A DNA stretch of 64,000 nucleotides from positions 1,550,001 to 1,614,000 of the forward strand of contig NC_134434.1 in NCBI RefSeq assembly GCF_030867145.1. The letters run 5' to 3'. Source of the DNA: Opisthocomus hoazin (Eukaryota; Chordata; Aves; Opisthocomiformes; Opisthocomidae). Positions 12,201 to 24,662 of this stretch are shown here, piece by piece. A program made the position numbers and the translations under genes. The notes under the pieces were generated by a model. That model worked only from the letters and a program-made list of their open reading frames with translations. It ran no database searches and was not told the DNA's origin. How positions within the stretch are numbered: the stretch's first letter is position 1; each line of letters starts with the position of its first letter.

Positions 12201-15200
12201 CAGACAGCTGGAATCCGAGCAAACACCACCCTCCGGCCTCACATTCGCTTTATCCCCGAGGAACAGAGATCTTGCAATTATATCTCAGTCTTTTAGCAGC
12301 TGAGCATCAAGGGGCCAGAAACAGAGCCATGCAGCAGAGCTGCAGCCTGGTGAATCCCCAGCCCCGATTCCCATGGTGACAACGCAGCGTCTGGAGGATT
12401 TACCCAGGGTAAGTGACCAACACGTTAACAATTCAAGCAATGAGTATTGTTTAAACAAGATAACACTAAGGTTCCCCTCTAGGGGACGACACAAATTATA
12501 AGCTGCCTTTCTCAAGGACATTCAAAATGCAATAATAAAACTTCTATCAAAGATAGATAAACACTAAAACAGGATTAGCAGTGTCCAGTACTGTGACACA
12601 TGATGTGTTCCAACCTTAACGTGAGCCGCAGGAACAGTAAAAGAGATCCTGAATACACAAACATAATTCTTCTTTTAATTTCAAGAGGCCCAGAAACACA
12701 AGAAATCAGTCTTTTCATCTAGATCTCCCCCTCCGAGTGTAACCTCAAAGACAATCAGACGGAGGTTAACAAGGTACATTTTGTGTATGGTTTCCTTGGA
12801 ACTTTTGTTCCCCTCTTGCAGGAGCCAGACCAGCAGCTCAGCACCCGATCTCAGCGAGATCCAGGTGAAGACTGCTGGCCAGCCCCTTGCGTGCCGGATC
12901 ATCCAGACCGTTACTCAGCAACTGCTCGTTGCGGGGGGCTCACTTCCACAGCACCCCCAGCCGCGGAGAGAACCAGGCGAGGCTGCACGGGGCAAGGTCT
13001 CAGCAAACCTGGTCACGCGTGTTGGGTTCCAGTGAACACATTAAACCTTCTCATGTAAAAATTTACCAGACATTTCACAGAATATGTAATCAAATTGTCC
13101 TGCAGGTGCCTTCAATGGCATCCTTGAAGCCAGATTTACCAGCTGGCCAAAGGGACCAGCCCCAGCCCGGCCGCACAGAGGAGGACAGCCTGGACAAAGC
13201 CCCTCGGCTACACAACCCAGCAGCTAAGGCAGATCAGACCAACTGCCCTCTGCAGCCGTCAGCACCTCTGTCCCACGCAGGAGCCTGGGCAGCTGTCTTG
13301 GATGAGACACCTGGAGTCAGGTTAGATTTATCTCCGCTGAAGTGCTTCAATATAATTTTAAATCTTCAGGGGGAAAAAAAAAAAGCACCGAATTATTTAC
13401 TGCTAGTACGGTTTGAAGGGTAAAACAGAAACCAAACTTCTTTCCTAATGAACTTCAAATATTCTGTCAGTGATGTGTACTGTTGCTACTAGTAATGCAT
13501 CCTGTTAAACAACATACTTATTTTCATTCACTTTTCTATATGTGTGACCAGTTTGTTTCTGTGGGTCTTTGACACATCGACATAAGTGAAAAAACTGCAA
13601 TGCTTGAAAACCAGGTGCTTTATATTGTAAGTCACCAAAAGGGACAGAGAGTCTTCTTGGAATTACACAGATGACTTCTTTCCTCATCACAGCATCCATA
13701 ATACCACCTGACAACACTCTCTGACCAGCTTTTTGACTGCCACAACTCCATATTAGTACAAATTCAGTATTGGTGCAAGACCAAAGTCTAGACTAACTAG
13801 CCAAATTCAGCATAAATTAGACTATTTTGCCATGACTATACTAAATTTCAAAGGACTGGGCTGCTACCAGTTTCACTTATATAGCCCAGCAGTAATTAAA
13901 ACGGTTCTCTCAGACATAAGCTGCTTTATAAAGAGATGTCATTCTTAAAATACAAGTTAACACAGCTAAAGCTTATGTATTGTTAGAGATACAGCTAAAA
14001 AATTGATGTCTGATGTGGTGAAAGGAAAACATCACATGTACTTTCTGTAAGGGTTAAAAATTCAGAATACAAAACTGTGAAAACAGATAGTACGATACAA
14101 CAGACAAAATGAGAAAGAGTAAACAGTGCAATCATAAGTGCCAGCAGAAATGAGAAATAAAAGTGAAATGAAAAAGAAATCGAAGGAAAAGAATTAACTG
14201 CCTCTATTATCAGGCTCAATTTACAGTCCGACTGTCATGTTTACACTGTCTGAAAGATTCCCGCTCAGTGGCACGGAGTTGCTTACACCGTATCTGACAA
14301 CGCCTCAAACATCATTTGCTATTAAATTGTTATCAACATGCAGAGGAGTCTGGACAGATTTCTCATTACAAAATTACTTCTGGTAGCACAATATTATCTC
14401 AAATACTCCAAGCAGCCATAAAAGGATCATTATTTGTTCCAAAAAAGGACTTTCCCAAAATTTCTCTAAAAGGGTAGAATAGCTTCCTTTTGTCTGAGGG
14501 GAAACAACAACACAACCAACAAAACCTAGCACAACACAAAACCCAAAACTACAAAGCACGTAATGTGGAAGAGGAAGCTGTTGGGCTTTTTTCTCCTGTT
14601 TTTACATCGTATAACACCCTGATTCCAAACAGAATATTTTCAGTAGAAAGTAAATGTTTTTCTAAAATTTGTTAAGATAAACAGGAACAGACATGTGTCA
14701 TCACGTGGCACCGAGGTATGTAAAATTCATATTTATTTATTTTCTTTAAATGCACAGCATTGTTAAATACAAACACATTCATGTGGTAGTAAAACCTTAC
14801 AATTAAAAAAAAAATCTGTAAATACATCCCAGAAATCCTTTGAATTAAGAATGTCATAATCAAATTTCAGGAGGATCAGCCCATAGTTAATTAAGCTTGA
14901 CCTTCTTTAAATAATGTTACATTAAAGATACAGACATGACTGAAAATTTCTGATTCATCCATTACTTAATAGAAAATATTCATAGTTCAAGAAAAATACA
15001 TAAATTAGGAATGAAAAATGAAATTGGTAATTGGAAGGAATAAATCCAATTATCTGGGGACAATTCATACGGAGTAGTAGCCCATGCTCAATTAGAAACA
15101 GTGCTTCACTGAAGAAAAAAGAAATTTAACTGAAGTGCATCCCAAATCCATTCCCACAAAACATAAGGGGAAGCTGCACTAGAGAAGGTTCTATGTTTCT

Positions 15201-18200
15201 GATGGGAGATGTCAGCCAAAGGCGATACCTCAAAATCACCATACTAGAAATGAATGCAGGAAATACCATACAGGAAAAAAAAAAGGAGATCAAAACATAC
15301 CCAGATCTCGGCAGTTGTTATATCCCTGGATAACTCAAGCCTGAAGGAGGTGGTGCTGCCTCCTCTTTAATGACCATCAACAAGAAGAGTTATAGGGTCA
15401 GACTCGCTATTTGCAGGATTAAGATGTGCGTCACTAGAAAAAAGTACCTTCCATCACTGCTATCCACACACTTATGACTAGTTTATATGTACTTACTAAT
15501 ATCATAAAATCTACCAAAATTATAATTTTTTTGTTTAAAGACTAGCCATTTCTTAACAGCCAACGGCACCCACAGTTCCTTACATCATATTTCTTAAAGA
15601 AAAAAAATGTCAAGGGAAGAAAACCTGTCACTTCGAAATACAGCTTCTTAGCCTTGGTTACGTTCATCTTCAAACTCCTTCAGTCCCCCCCAGGCGTGTG
15701 CATAGCAGGAAACCACACCACCACAGCAATGGGAAATCTTTTCTCCCAAGTGGGTCCATGTCTTCTGCGTCACGGCCAAACGGCACCACTGGTGCAGGAG
15801 CTACAGACGCATCCAGAGCCATGCAAAGGCCTTCAGCTGAGAAATGCATTAAGCTGAGAAGAAAAAGGTCGTTTTCCCTGCGGCATTAGAGATGGATGCT
15901 CTGTAAATACAGGCTCCAAGTACTCGCCTCAGTGCGAGCAAGAATCCAGGAGTGCTGCCTGCAGGCTAAACGGGGAAGGAACCTCCAGCTGCTTTTGTAG
16001 GCAACACGTGGCATTCTGAAGGAAGATTGCTCCACATAAACAGAAGAATAGGGATTTACAGTTCCCAGTTCTGTCTCTCACAGGATTACTTTAAACCAAC
16101 CTCCCTAACTTCCCTCTGCTTCCTTTTGGCAAGCTCAAAAATGCTGAATGCAAAGCGTTACAGCAGTGTAACATAGTCCCACTCTAGCACCAGCTTCAGA
16201 ATATTTCATCATGAAGTGCATTTTTTTTTCTGAGGATTCTTAGCTGGAGAGACAATAGTCCAGGAACTGTGCTGAATAGATGCCTCTTTCGACACTAGAA
16301 AGCCTTAGTCAATTCTGTGCACAACTATGAGCAATTCCAACTTCAAAGAGACTTCAGGTGAGAAAAGTATAGTACTGAATAAAAAAAACATCATGCATAA
16401 ACAGGACATTTCAATTTATTTCTTTTAGGGATTTTACCTCCACTGCACCAGGCTGGGCTTTGTACTCCTGTTGTAACCCCTCCTGCAGCAAGAAACCATA
16501 GCATAATAATCCCTCTCATAAAACCACCAAGCTTTATCTTCCTTCCAGAATTCCAACAGGAAGGTCGGTTTAAAACTTCATCGCATCAACAGTTACAAAT
16601 GTCTGTCTTTTTTCATCAGAAATTTGTCTATAAGCAGCAACGTGGATCCCTACTTCTTTCTTTGCACCGTCATTGTCCTTCTGTTCAGGTACCGTGTTTC
16701 CTTTTTGTTTACTTTTCTGAGAGGATTTTACAACAAGGTGCCCAAGACAGCACCAGTCCACCGAGATCTCACGACGCCAGAGGTGCCCTGCAATCCTTTC
16801 TGTACAGCAGCTACTCGTGTTCCATCGCCTTGCCCAAATCCCTGACGCTGATACATAGATATTGCTGGGTAATTGCTTTTCCCTGACCTTAGCCAGAACC
16901 TACCCAGATTATTCATTGTACTCTTGCTGCTTGTATAGCCTAATTATTTATCCTTTTTAATAGTTTAAGCATCCTCTCTTCACTCTCCACTCTATTACGT
17001 CCCACTACAATAGCGCTGAAGGCAGTGGTTATGGCGCAGTCCAATCCATTACATTCATGGTATCTCTCTCTGGACAAACCTAGCAATGATAGTTTGGAAT
17101 GGTACTATTCTACTCTCTCTTCCCAAAAAGAGGAAAATTGCTCAACAGCCATCACAAATTAGAGAATCTCTTTCATTAGTCAATTACCATCCCATGAAGA
17201 TGCAACTAATGAAAGACTTCCAATACAGTAAGGTATCGTACACAAGTGAGCACAAAATGTTTACAAGCACACAAAGCAGAAGTCTGCAACAGTAACAAAA
17301 GTGTGATGGATCAATCAATTTTCTAGACAGATGATATTCAGAGCAATTAATTTTAATTACAAGAAACAAGGAAATGTTAATTGAAAGCATTAGAATATGG
17401 TTCACCTGTTTGTTTTTACAATCCATTTTTCCCTTCTCTAAAAGAAAATTGATACACTCCATTTACAGCTTCCAATTTATATGTTAGCATCATTAGTATA
17501 TACAGATTACCAAAAGTCTTCAAGTTCTACTTGTTCTACCATGCTGATTGCAGACTGCCGAGTAAGCTCTGAATCCCAGCTCACAAAGCAAGACTAGCCT
17601 CAGCACCCAGCTCTGGCAGCTGTCTGACATTCAGCAAGGCAAGTCTCCATAATGCAAAACTAAAAGCTTTGAAAAGCACATTCTTTAGAGAATATAGAGC
17701 TTATAGAACACGTACAGTCCAAAAACTGTGGTGTCCAGCAGGCTGGAGGCTGTTTGCGACCTGCCAGGACAACCTCTCTGCTCTGGAACACGGTCTCTTC
17801 TGGACCCACGCACCCCCAGGAACAGGGGACGGCATTTGCTCTGGCAGCAGCAGCCTCCCCTACCCAGATACCCAGTGGTCAGCATGAGCAGACTGGGAAT
17901 TACTTGTGCAGATGTGTTCGATACTGCGTATGCCTAAGCCTGATACAGCAGATAAGCACCATGAGCATGCACAGATCGACTCTGGGATTCTCTTCTGGGT
18001 GGGTATTTCTTTTGCTAGATCCATAAAATCCTCCTGCTCTTTTCTAAGTAATATTGATTATTTTTCTTCTAGTTGCTTGCAAAATTAGAGCATACTGTAT
18101 GTGTAAACAGAGTATAAAGAGAATAATTAGACCTATTTCTATGTGTGTGAAAACACATTTCTAGAACTTTAAGTCAGATTGCTTTTGATATGGTGTCTCA

Positions 18201-21200
18201 GGCATTAACTAGCTTCTATTTACAAGACTTCTTTAAAAGCAGGAATTCATAATTAGATTTTACTAAACACATTTTTACTTATCTTTAAAGGGCTTATACA
18301 TAACATTACAAAAGCCAGACCTGATTTTACCTACGCAATTCAAAACTAAGAGGCTGTTGTGAAGACTTTCAGTGGGAGTTTTGCTTTGGTAAAAACTGAA
18401 AAAAACCAACCACAAAAAACCAGCTTCTATTCATGAAAGATGCTGCTATTTCAAAACAGAAGCCTCATGGAGAAAAAGCAGACTGAAGACATAGCAGCAC
18501 TCTGCCCAGTGTTTGAAGACACTTGTAGTGATAAAATTAATGACATTATTTAGTTGTTTTACTAACCTGAATTTACAGTGGCCCTGAAAATGCCAGTGTT
18601 TTCCCAGGTGTGCTGCGCTTTCCAAAGGCTCTATCATTATTAGCTTGTTACACCCTAGTGATTTCAAAGGCCTAACTTTTTGTTCCTGTCATATTTACTA
18701 GTCTATAATCTTTAAAAGAAAAAGGAAAGGAAGTCTATAGAAGCCTATAAAATATTATTTACTTAAGAGGTGGATGATACCTTTCAAGCAGTCACTACCT
18801 ATCTTCCATACAAATAGAAGTGACAAAGTATAAGAAACCTTCACACAATTCTTCCGGAAAAGACAGCATTTCTGTGAACAATAATGACCTGCAATGTCAC
18901 TTTTCTTATTCCCATAAAAACTTCAATTACCTTTTTTCTTACCCTAAGAAGATGGGAGAGCGTGTGTGCCAGTGGCTACATCGTGCATCAGTACAAGAAC
19001 ATGATACGGCACTGAAGCCCATACACTTAATTTCAGACTTAACCGACTATGACATGAAACAACAAATAAAATGAACAAGTGACATGGAGGGGAAAAAAAC
19101 CCACCAACACAGCTGAAAGATTTAGATCCCAATCTTACTGGTAATGTGCTAGCACACAAGAAAAAGAAAAGATCACAAGGGACCTTTTCCCATCCATACA
19201 AATACCTGCTTAGCACTAACAGCAAAAAGAAACAGCAAACAAGATGCTATCTAGCCAGCATTTTTCAGTGAGGCTTAGTCTGGAGCACAGGGGATACAGA
19301 TAGTATCTGTGGATGTACTACCAATACAACGCACAGGCAAGTTACTCCTGCCCTGTACCATGGCGATACGCACGGTCCCCACGGCACTCCGGCTGCTGGG
19401 AGCTGAGGAGCCCCAGCACCAACCAGTGGCTGCTCCTCCCTAGCCTGTGCAAGTCCACATCATGGGCAAGCTGTGGAGCCAGAAGACTGACACCACTTCC
19501 ACGGCCAGAAGCCCCATCGCTCTTCTGAACTCTGTCAAGACTTTGGATGCTGCCTTTACCAAGCTGAACCCTGAGCGTGCAGATCTTCACCCCATTATTC
19601 ACCAAGCACTCTTCATCCGTTAATTCGTCATAGAACCCTCCACACAGACGTGGATACCAACGCTTCCTGTTTACACACAGTCCTTATGTCCTGTGCAAAA
19701 TGTGAAAGTTCAACCCAAAACTCCCAACAGATTTTTAGGTTTTTTTTAATGCAAGTTAAAATTGCAAGTGAACTCAGGCAAGGTAAAGCACCCGATTTCT
19801 CTAAATTTCAGCTGCATTACGTGTGCAAAAGGAGCAGATATGTAATGATGTGCAAATACATATGGGGAAGATGAAATGCAATACAACTGGTAAAAATAAA
19901 ATCTTCTGGTACAGTTATATGGGTTGCTCCAATTAAACACCTTTCATATTTTGTTGCTTTGGAGTCCTTAAGTGAACTTTGCTGAATTTAACTACCACAC
20001 TCCAGCAGAAGAATTCTTTTTAATACATTGATGTGTTACTATCCCCCCCCCACCCCAAGTGCGTACCTGACCCACCAAGGATATCAGTATCAAAATTCTT
20101 GGTTCAACCATTGACTTCTCTGTGTTAAGTTAGAGAGATTCAAGCTCTAGGAAATCCGTCTCAACGCTAGATGTCAATCAAGATACAAACAGAAGACTTG
20201 CAGTGATATCTGACAGCCAGATTTAAAGCGGTGAATCACTCAGCCACCAGCTAGCCCAACAGCGACCACTGAACACTCCGTGTTGGCTTAGTGTTACACA
20301 CTGAAATACCAGCGAAACTTTGAAGCTCTGGCTGTCCTGAAAAAACACAAGCTTAAACAAACAGAAAGGATTATCTGAACACAAGAGCAGCTGAGCTGCA
20401 GGCAGCCCTTTTTTACTCCAGTGTAGAAAAGAAAGGAAAGCTGAAACCCTGGGGCAGGCAGAGCTCCTTCAGGAGAGCAGAGCGTGCCATGCTGCCGCCC
20501 GCCCGCCCTGCACGGGTCCCTTCCAAGAGGGGTTCGATACCTTCACTTGTAACGGCAAAACACCGACATCCAGACAGCAGAGCCTATCAAAGTAGTATTT
20601 CTCTATTAGTAATAAATTAGAAGTTAAACACTTGCCAGGTCTGGGGATTTAAGTGAGGAATGTGAAGTTGTTATATCAAACTAATTTCTTCATTCATGAA
20701 TGAAGATTTGCAAGTTCTGTGTATTTGGAATCATGCTCTTATAGTTTTATCTTTAAGAAGTAAAAAAGATTATTGCAACAGGCTAAAGTAGGTTTACTTT
20801 CCTGGTGTTCTTCGGAATGGATATCTTGCATGATTGAGCAGAGCTTTGTTCAATTCTCAAAGCAATTTACTGGAGCTGAGAACAGAACCTTCAGCAGAGG
20901 AAGTTGGTCAGTCCTGGATGATTACTTCTTATTCCAAAACAATTACAATAAAGGGAAAATGGGTTATGTTGCTGTAAAAATATGACTCGTTCCAAATAGC
21001 AGGAGAGAAACACATGGATACACAATCAGAGCCACAGAATCCACTACAGAAAACAGAGTAAGTCCACATTACGCCAAGAGATGCCTAATTAAAACTCATT
21101 TTTAGTATTTTTAAGAGAGCTATATAGAATAGGATATAGACCCTATGGTAATAGAAAATGTGCTTTACCCCCATTCTGTATTATTAACTCCAGCTCCATG

Positions 21201-24200
21201 CAGGTTAGAAGGAGGGCAATGCTGAACCATGACACCAGCAGTGCAAGGGTACTGCTTGGAACTATACCTCTGATAGATTATTGGATCAAAGAAAGCCATT
21301 GCCTTTCACTGCCCTTGCTCCACTGACAGACAAAGGACTTCTCTCCAGCTCTGGAAATAGGGACTTTTAATTGAAAAGCTCCAGGTTGTGTTCCTCATAC
21401 TGCTGCATACAGTTTACTCTCTGGAGCTGGAAATATGGGAAGCAAAGCAGCCTCAATGTTCAGAGCTTTCTGCAACTGTAAATGAAGTCTATTTGGAAAA
21501 TTGAAACCTCATCAGCTTCTGTCTGAGGAAGGAAAACGAGGGATAAATTCATTTCAGTCTGTGATAAGGTTATCACAAAAAATGAAATACAATAAAAATC
21601 ATTTAGCAGTCAGAGCAAATGTAAAGAGAGACAGAGATTTGAACTCTTCAGATTTTCATTCAGCCAATCAAATAGCCAGCAGAGTTTTAACCTTTACAAA
21701 AACAGCTTGCTTTCAAAAATTTACTAAGCCACCAGAACATCCTACATACATGGTGAAGTCACATTAGCAACACACCGACACCTAAATCCTGTTCTGTATC
21801 ACAAGGGCTTGATGGGACACCTGAAGCCCACAGAGCCCTGGGTTTCCACAGCACACTTGTCTGGAGAATCCTTACCTACATGCAGCACTTGGAACGCAAG
21901 GAAAGCGAGACTTCAAAAAAACAAACTGTGATGCTTATGGATCTATAAGGATCAAGAAGAACTGTTTACCTGTGGATGGGTCTGTCGCTGAATGCCAAAG
22001 CTGCATTCCAGCACTCCCAGTTATTTGCTAGCACTAGGTTCCTTAAGTGGAAGGTGTTCATGCAGGACAACATGATCACAAACAAGCTTGTGGAGGGACA
22101 CACTGAATTTTCCCCTTTTCACAAAGTTCCTCTGCAGAACAGCCTCCTCACAGAGCTTGCAGAAATCATCGACACCTGTGGCTTCACCCCATCAAAAATG
22201 CCTTGATTGCCCCATCCATTTTGGCCCACTGAGCACCAGCTGCTCTCAAGGCTTCATAAAAATACTGAATGTCTGCAAAAATTACTTTACTGAAGAACAA
22301 GGGGCCACACTCTAACCTTCACAGTGCACAGACGTAAATGACAATAAAGTACAAGAGAAAGTAAAACAAAGTACAAGAAAGACAGAAAAGGAGCAAACTC
22401 TGAGGATAAATGGGTATTTCAGCATCTGTGTTCCGCTCACATCTACATCTCTGGGCAAAGACTGCCAGCAAGGCAGCTAATTAGTGCTCAATCTGGTGAG
22501 CATGTTTGGATGATCAGCATTATCTGTCTACGAAAGAACAAAATGAGACCGAGGGCTTGTTTTGCAGACTGGAATGAGCAGCCATCAGGTGGTGATTATT
22601 TTCTGTCTCCCAACTAGAAACTGTCTTGGAGAACTAAAAATATTTGGAGTCTATACCTTACCTCTTGAGCTAGTTTTGGACTACCTGCCCTTCCTCAGCA
22701 GGTCTAGTCCAGCAATGAACTCACACTTAGCACATCAGGAAAAGTTGCAGACCAGTACTTGCAGAAACACTCCAGCTCTACAGTGGTTTTCTCTCCCAAA
22801 TAGATGTATCTATATATAAACTAATTAGGTGCCATTGAGGGGCTGCTAGTTGAATATTAAAATAAAACATCTGCTTTTACTGCCCATTTGTACTGAGGAG
22901 CATGTTGTAGTGTTGGGTTATTGTAGTTTATATGCTAGCCATGGACAAAAACAACTACTTTCAAATGAAGCTGACATCGTTTGCCCCCCTGTACTGGAGC
23001 TGTTCATCAGATGTCTTACCTCTGCCCTGTATCAGTTGACTCTCTCCAAATTAATCTGCTGCATCATGAAACCCGCTCATTTTAAATTTTTTAGAAGATC
23101 GAAGAGTATGGAAGAGGGTTAAAAAAAGTAACAAATGACTTTGTAGTCTCATTCATGGCTAAACAGCAGAAACTATTAACTCAGCACCTCAGAATGAAAA
23201 ACAAAGTTGGAGAAAATGGATGTACTTTTGCAAAAATATAACTCTGCAAACCTTTTCGGGGTAGACAACATCATTTTGTTTTGTGCCTTCCTAACTGCCT
23301 ACAGCAAAGGGATTCCGGTCTGTGGCTGCACTTGCAGGTACCATCTTAATATACAGTAAAGATATACAAGGAAATGAATTCAGGACTTACTTGTGAGAAG
23401 CTGAAAATGGATTTACGTAGACGTGCATACAAGAAAGATAAGTCCCAGGTAAAACAAAAGGCAGAACAAGTGAAAAGGATGAAATCCAGCCATGCAACCG
23501 GTCTCTTGAACACCCTCCTTTTCCCAGCTTCACTGAGCGGCCACACTGAGGTCTCCCACCCGTTCCTCGCAGGGTAACATTGCTCCTGCTCACCTCCTCC
23601 TATGGCACCACTACAAAATAAAACTTTGCCTGAACGCTGGAAAAATTGGGAGACAGCCCAAGCGCATATACACACACCTGGAACTTCATTTAGGATTTAA
23701 AAAGATTTCCAAGTTTTCTGCCATGACTAAAACTGCTGCAAAGAGACATTACAGCAGCATGTTTAGGGGAAGACACTGTTCAGTCTTTTTCCCCTTTTCG
23801 GCACCAGCGCATGAGGTTATTAAAGATTTACATCTTCAGACTCCAGTCCCAGGTTACAATTAACATCCTGAGCCGTAGGAGCTTTTCTAAAGCTATAAAT
23901 TTTACCTAGGGTGCAGCAACTTACTCTTTGCCATTATCCCTCTTGGGCTAGTTATATTAAAAATAAAGAAGTGAGGTTGGAAAGCAAAGACGTAGGTGGA
24001 AAAAAATAGAATTTATCAGAATGAAAAGGATTTAGCCCTGCAAATGAGTTTTCTCTAGCAGTTACCTGAAGCAGGAATGGCAGAGCCAGCAGCCCCTGGC
24101 AGAGCCCCTAGACCAGGGAAGCCCAACAGCCCAACCCTGCAGGGAGCCGCAGGCCAGCACAGCGCAGACGATGGTGACCAAGCACGGCGCTGGGGAGGGT

Positions 24201-24442
24201 GTGTGGGAGGACAGCCCCGTCGCTCCTGTGTGCTCTCACCCTGATCAAATAAAGCTATATCATTGCTGAAATTCTGCCACATAGCCTAATATTTTTTTTA
24301 AAGCCACTTGGAGAGATTTACCAGAATGTGAACCCTTCTACCTGAGCAGAGCAACGAGGGGGGGGAGGCAAGGGGGGCAAATAAATACTCCATATCACAG
24401 CTGTGTGTTTTTACACACTATTAGACAAGGAGAACATATGAA
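9276..24442. other. Intergenic, no supported gene
   Basis: Mostly AT-rich with GC-richer patches near 11.5-12.0, 12.85-13.3, 19.4 and 20.5 kb. The 19.45-19.6 kb patch has a coding-like plus frame (SPIALLNSVKTLDAAFTKLN) that I could not assign. Homeodomain-type TAATTA/ATTAAT words cluster at 14.88-15.06 and 17.30-17.41 kb. Confidence 0.5.
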
Positions 24443-24540
24443 AGACTTAAATTTTGATTTGAACTTCAAAGAACATCCTGTTCCCTTGGATAGACTTAAA
24501 TTTTGATTTGAACTTTAAAGAACATCCTATTCCCTTGGGT
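24443..24540. repeat. Tandem duplication, two 49-bp copies
   Basis: Copies 24443-24491 and 24492-24540 begin AGACTTAAATTTTGATTTGA and end CCCTTGG plus two bases. They differ at three positions, all transitions. The unit is found only here in the window. Confidence 0.92.
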
Positions 24541-24644
24541 AGCAGAGTTCAGCTGAGACAACATGTATTTACACTGTCTACTCTACATATGGTTCTTCTG
24601 AGTAAGAACACCAGAAGGCTCTTTTTATAAAGGCTTGATGTCTT

Positions 24645-24662
24645 CCCCCCCCCCCCCCCCCC
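24645..24662. repeat. Poly-C homopolymer, 18 nt
   Basis: Uninterrupted run of 18 C. It is probably length-polymorphic and prone to assembly error. Confidence 0.95.

Noticed and set aside
12887-13423. 178-codon plus frame in intergenic DNA
   Set aside because: It overlaps other plus frames, has no recognisable domain and no exon partners, and lies in a GC-richer patch.
20528-20546. GGTTCGATACC, which fits a tRNA B box
   Set aside because: No A box at the right distance and no cloverleaf or acceptor stem can be drawn around it.
24060-24260. GC-rich stretch ending near AATAAA, resembling a retrogene 3' end
   Set aside because: No poly-A tract or target-site duplication follows and no protein is recognisable.
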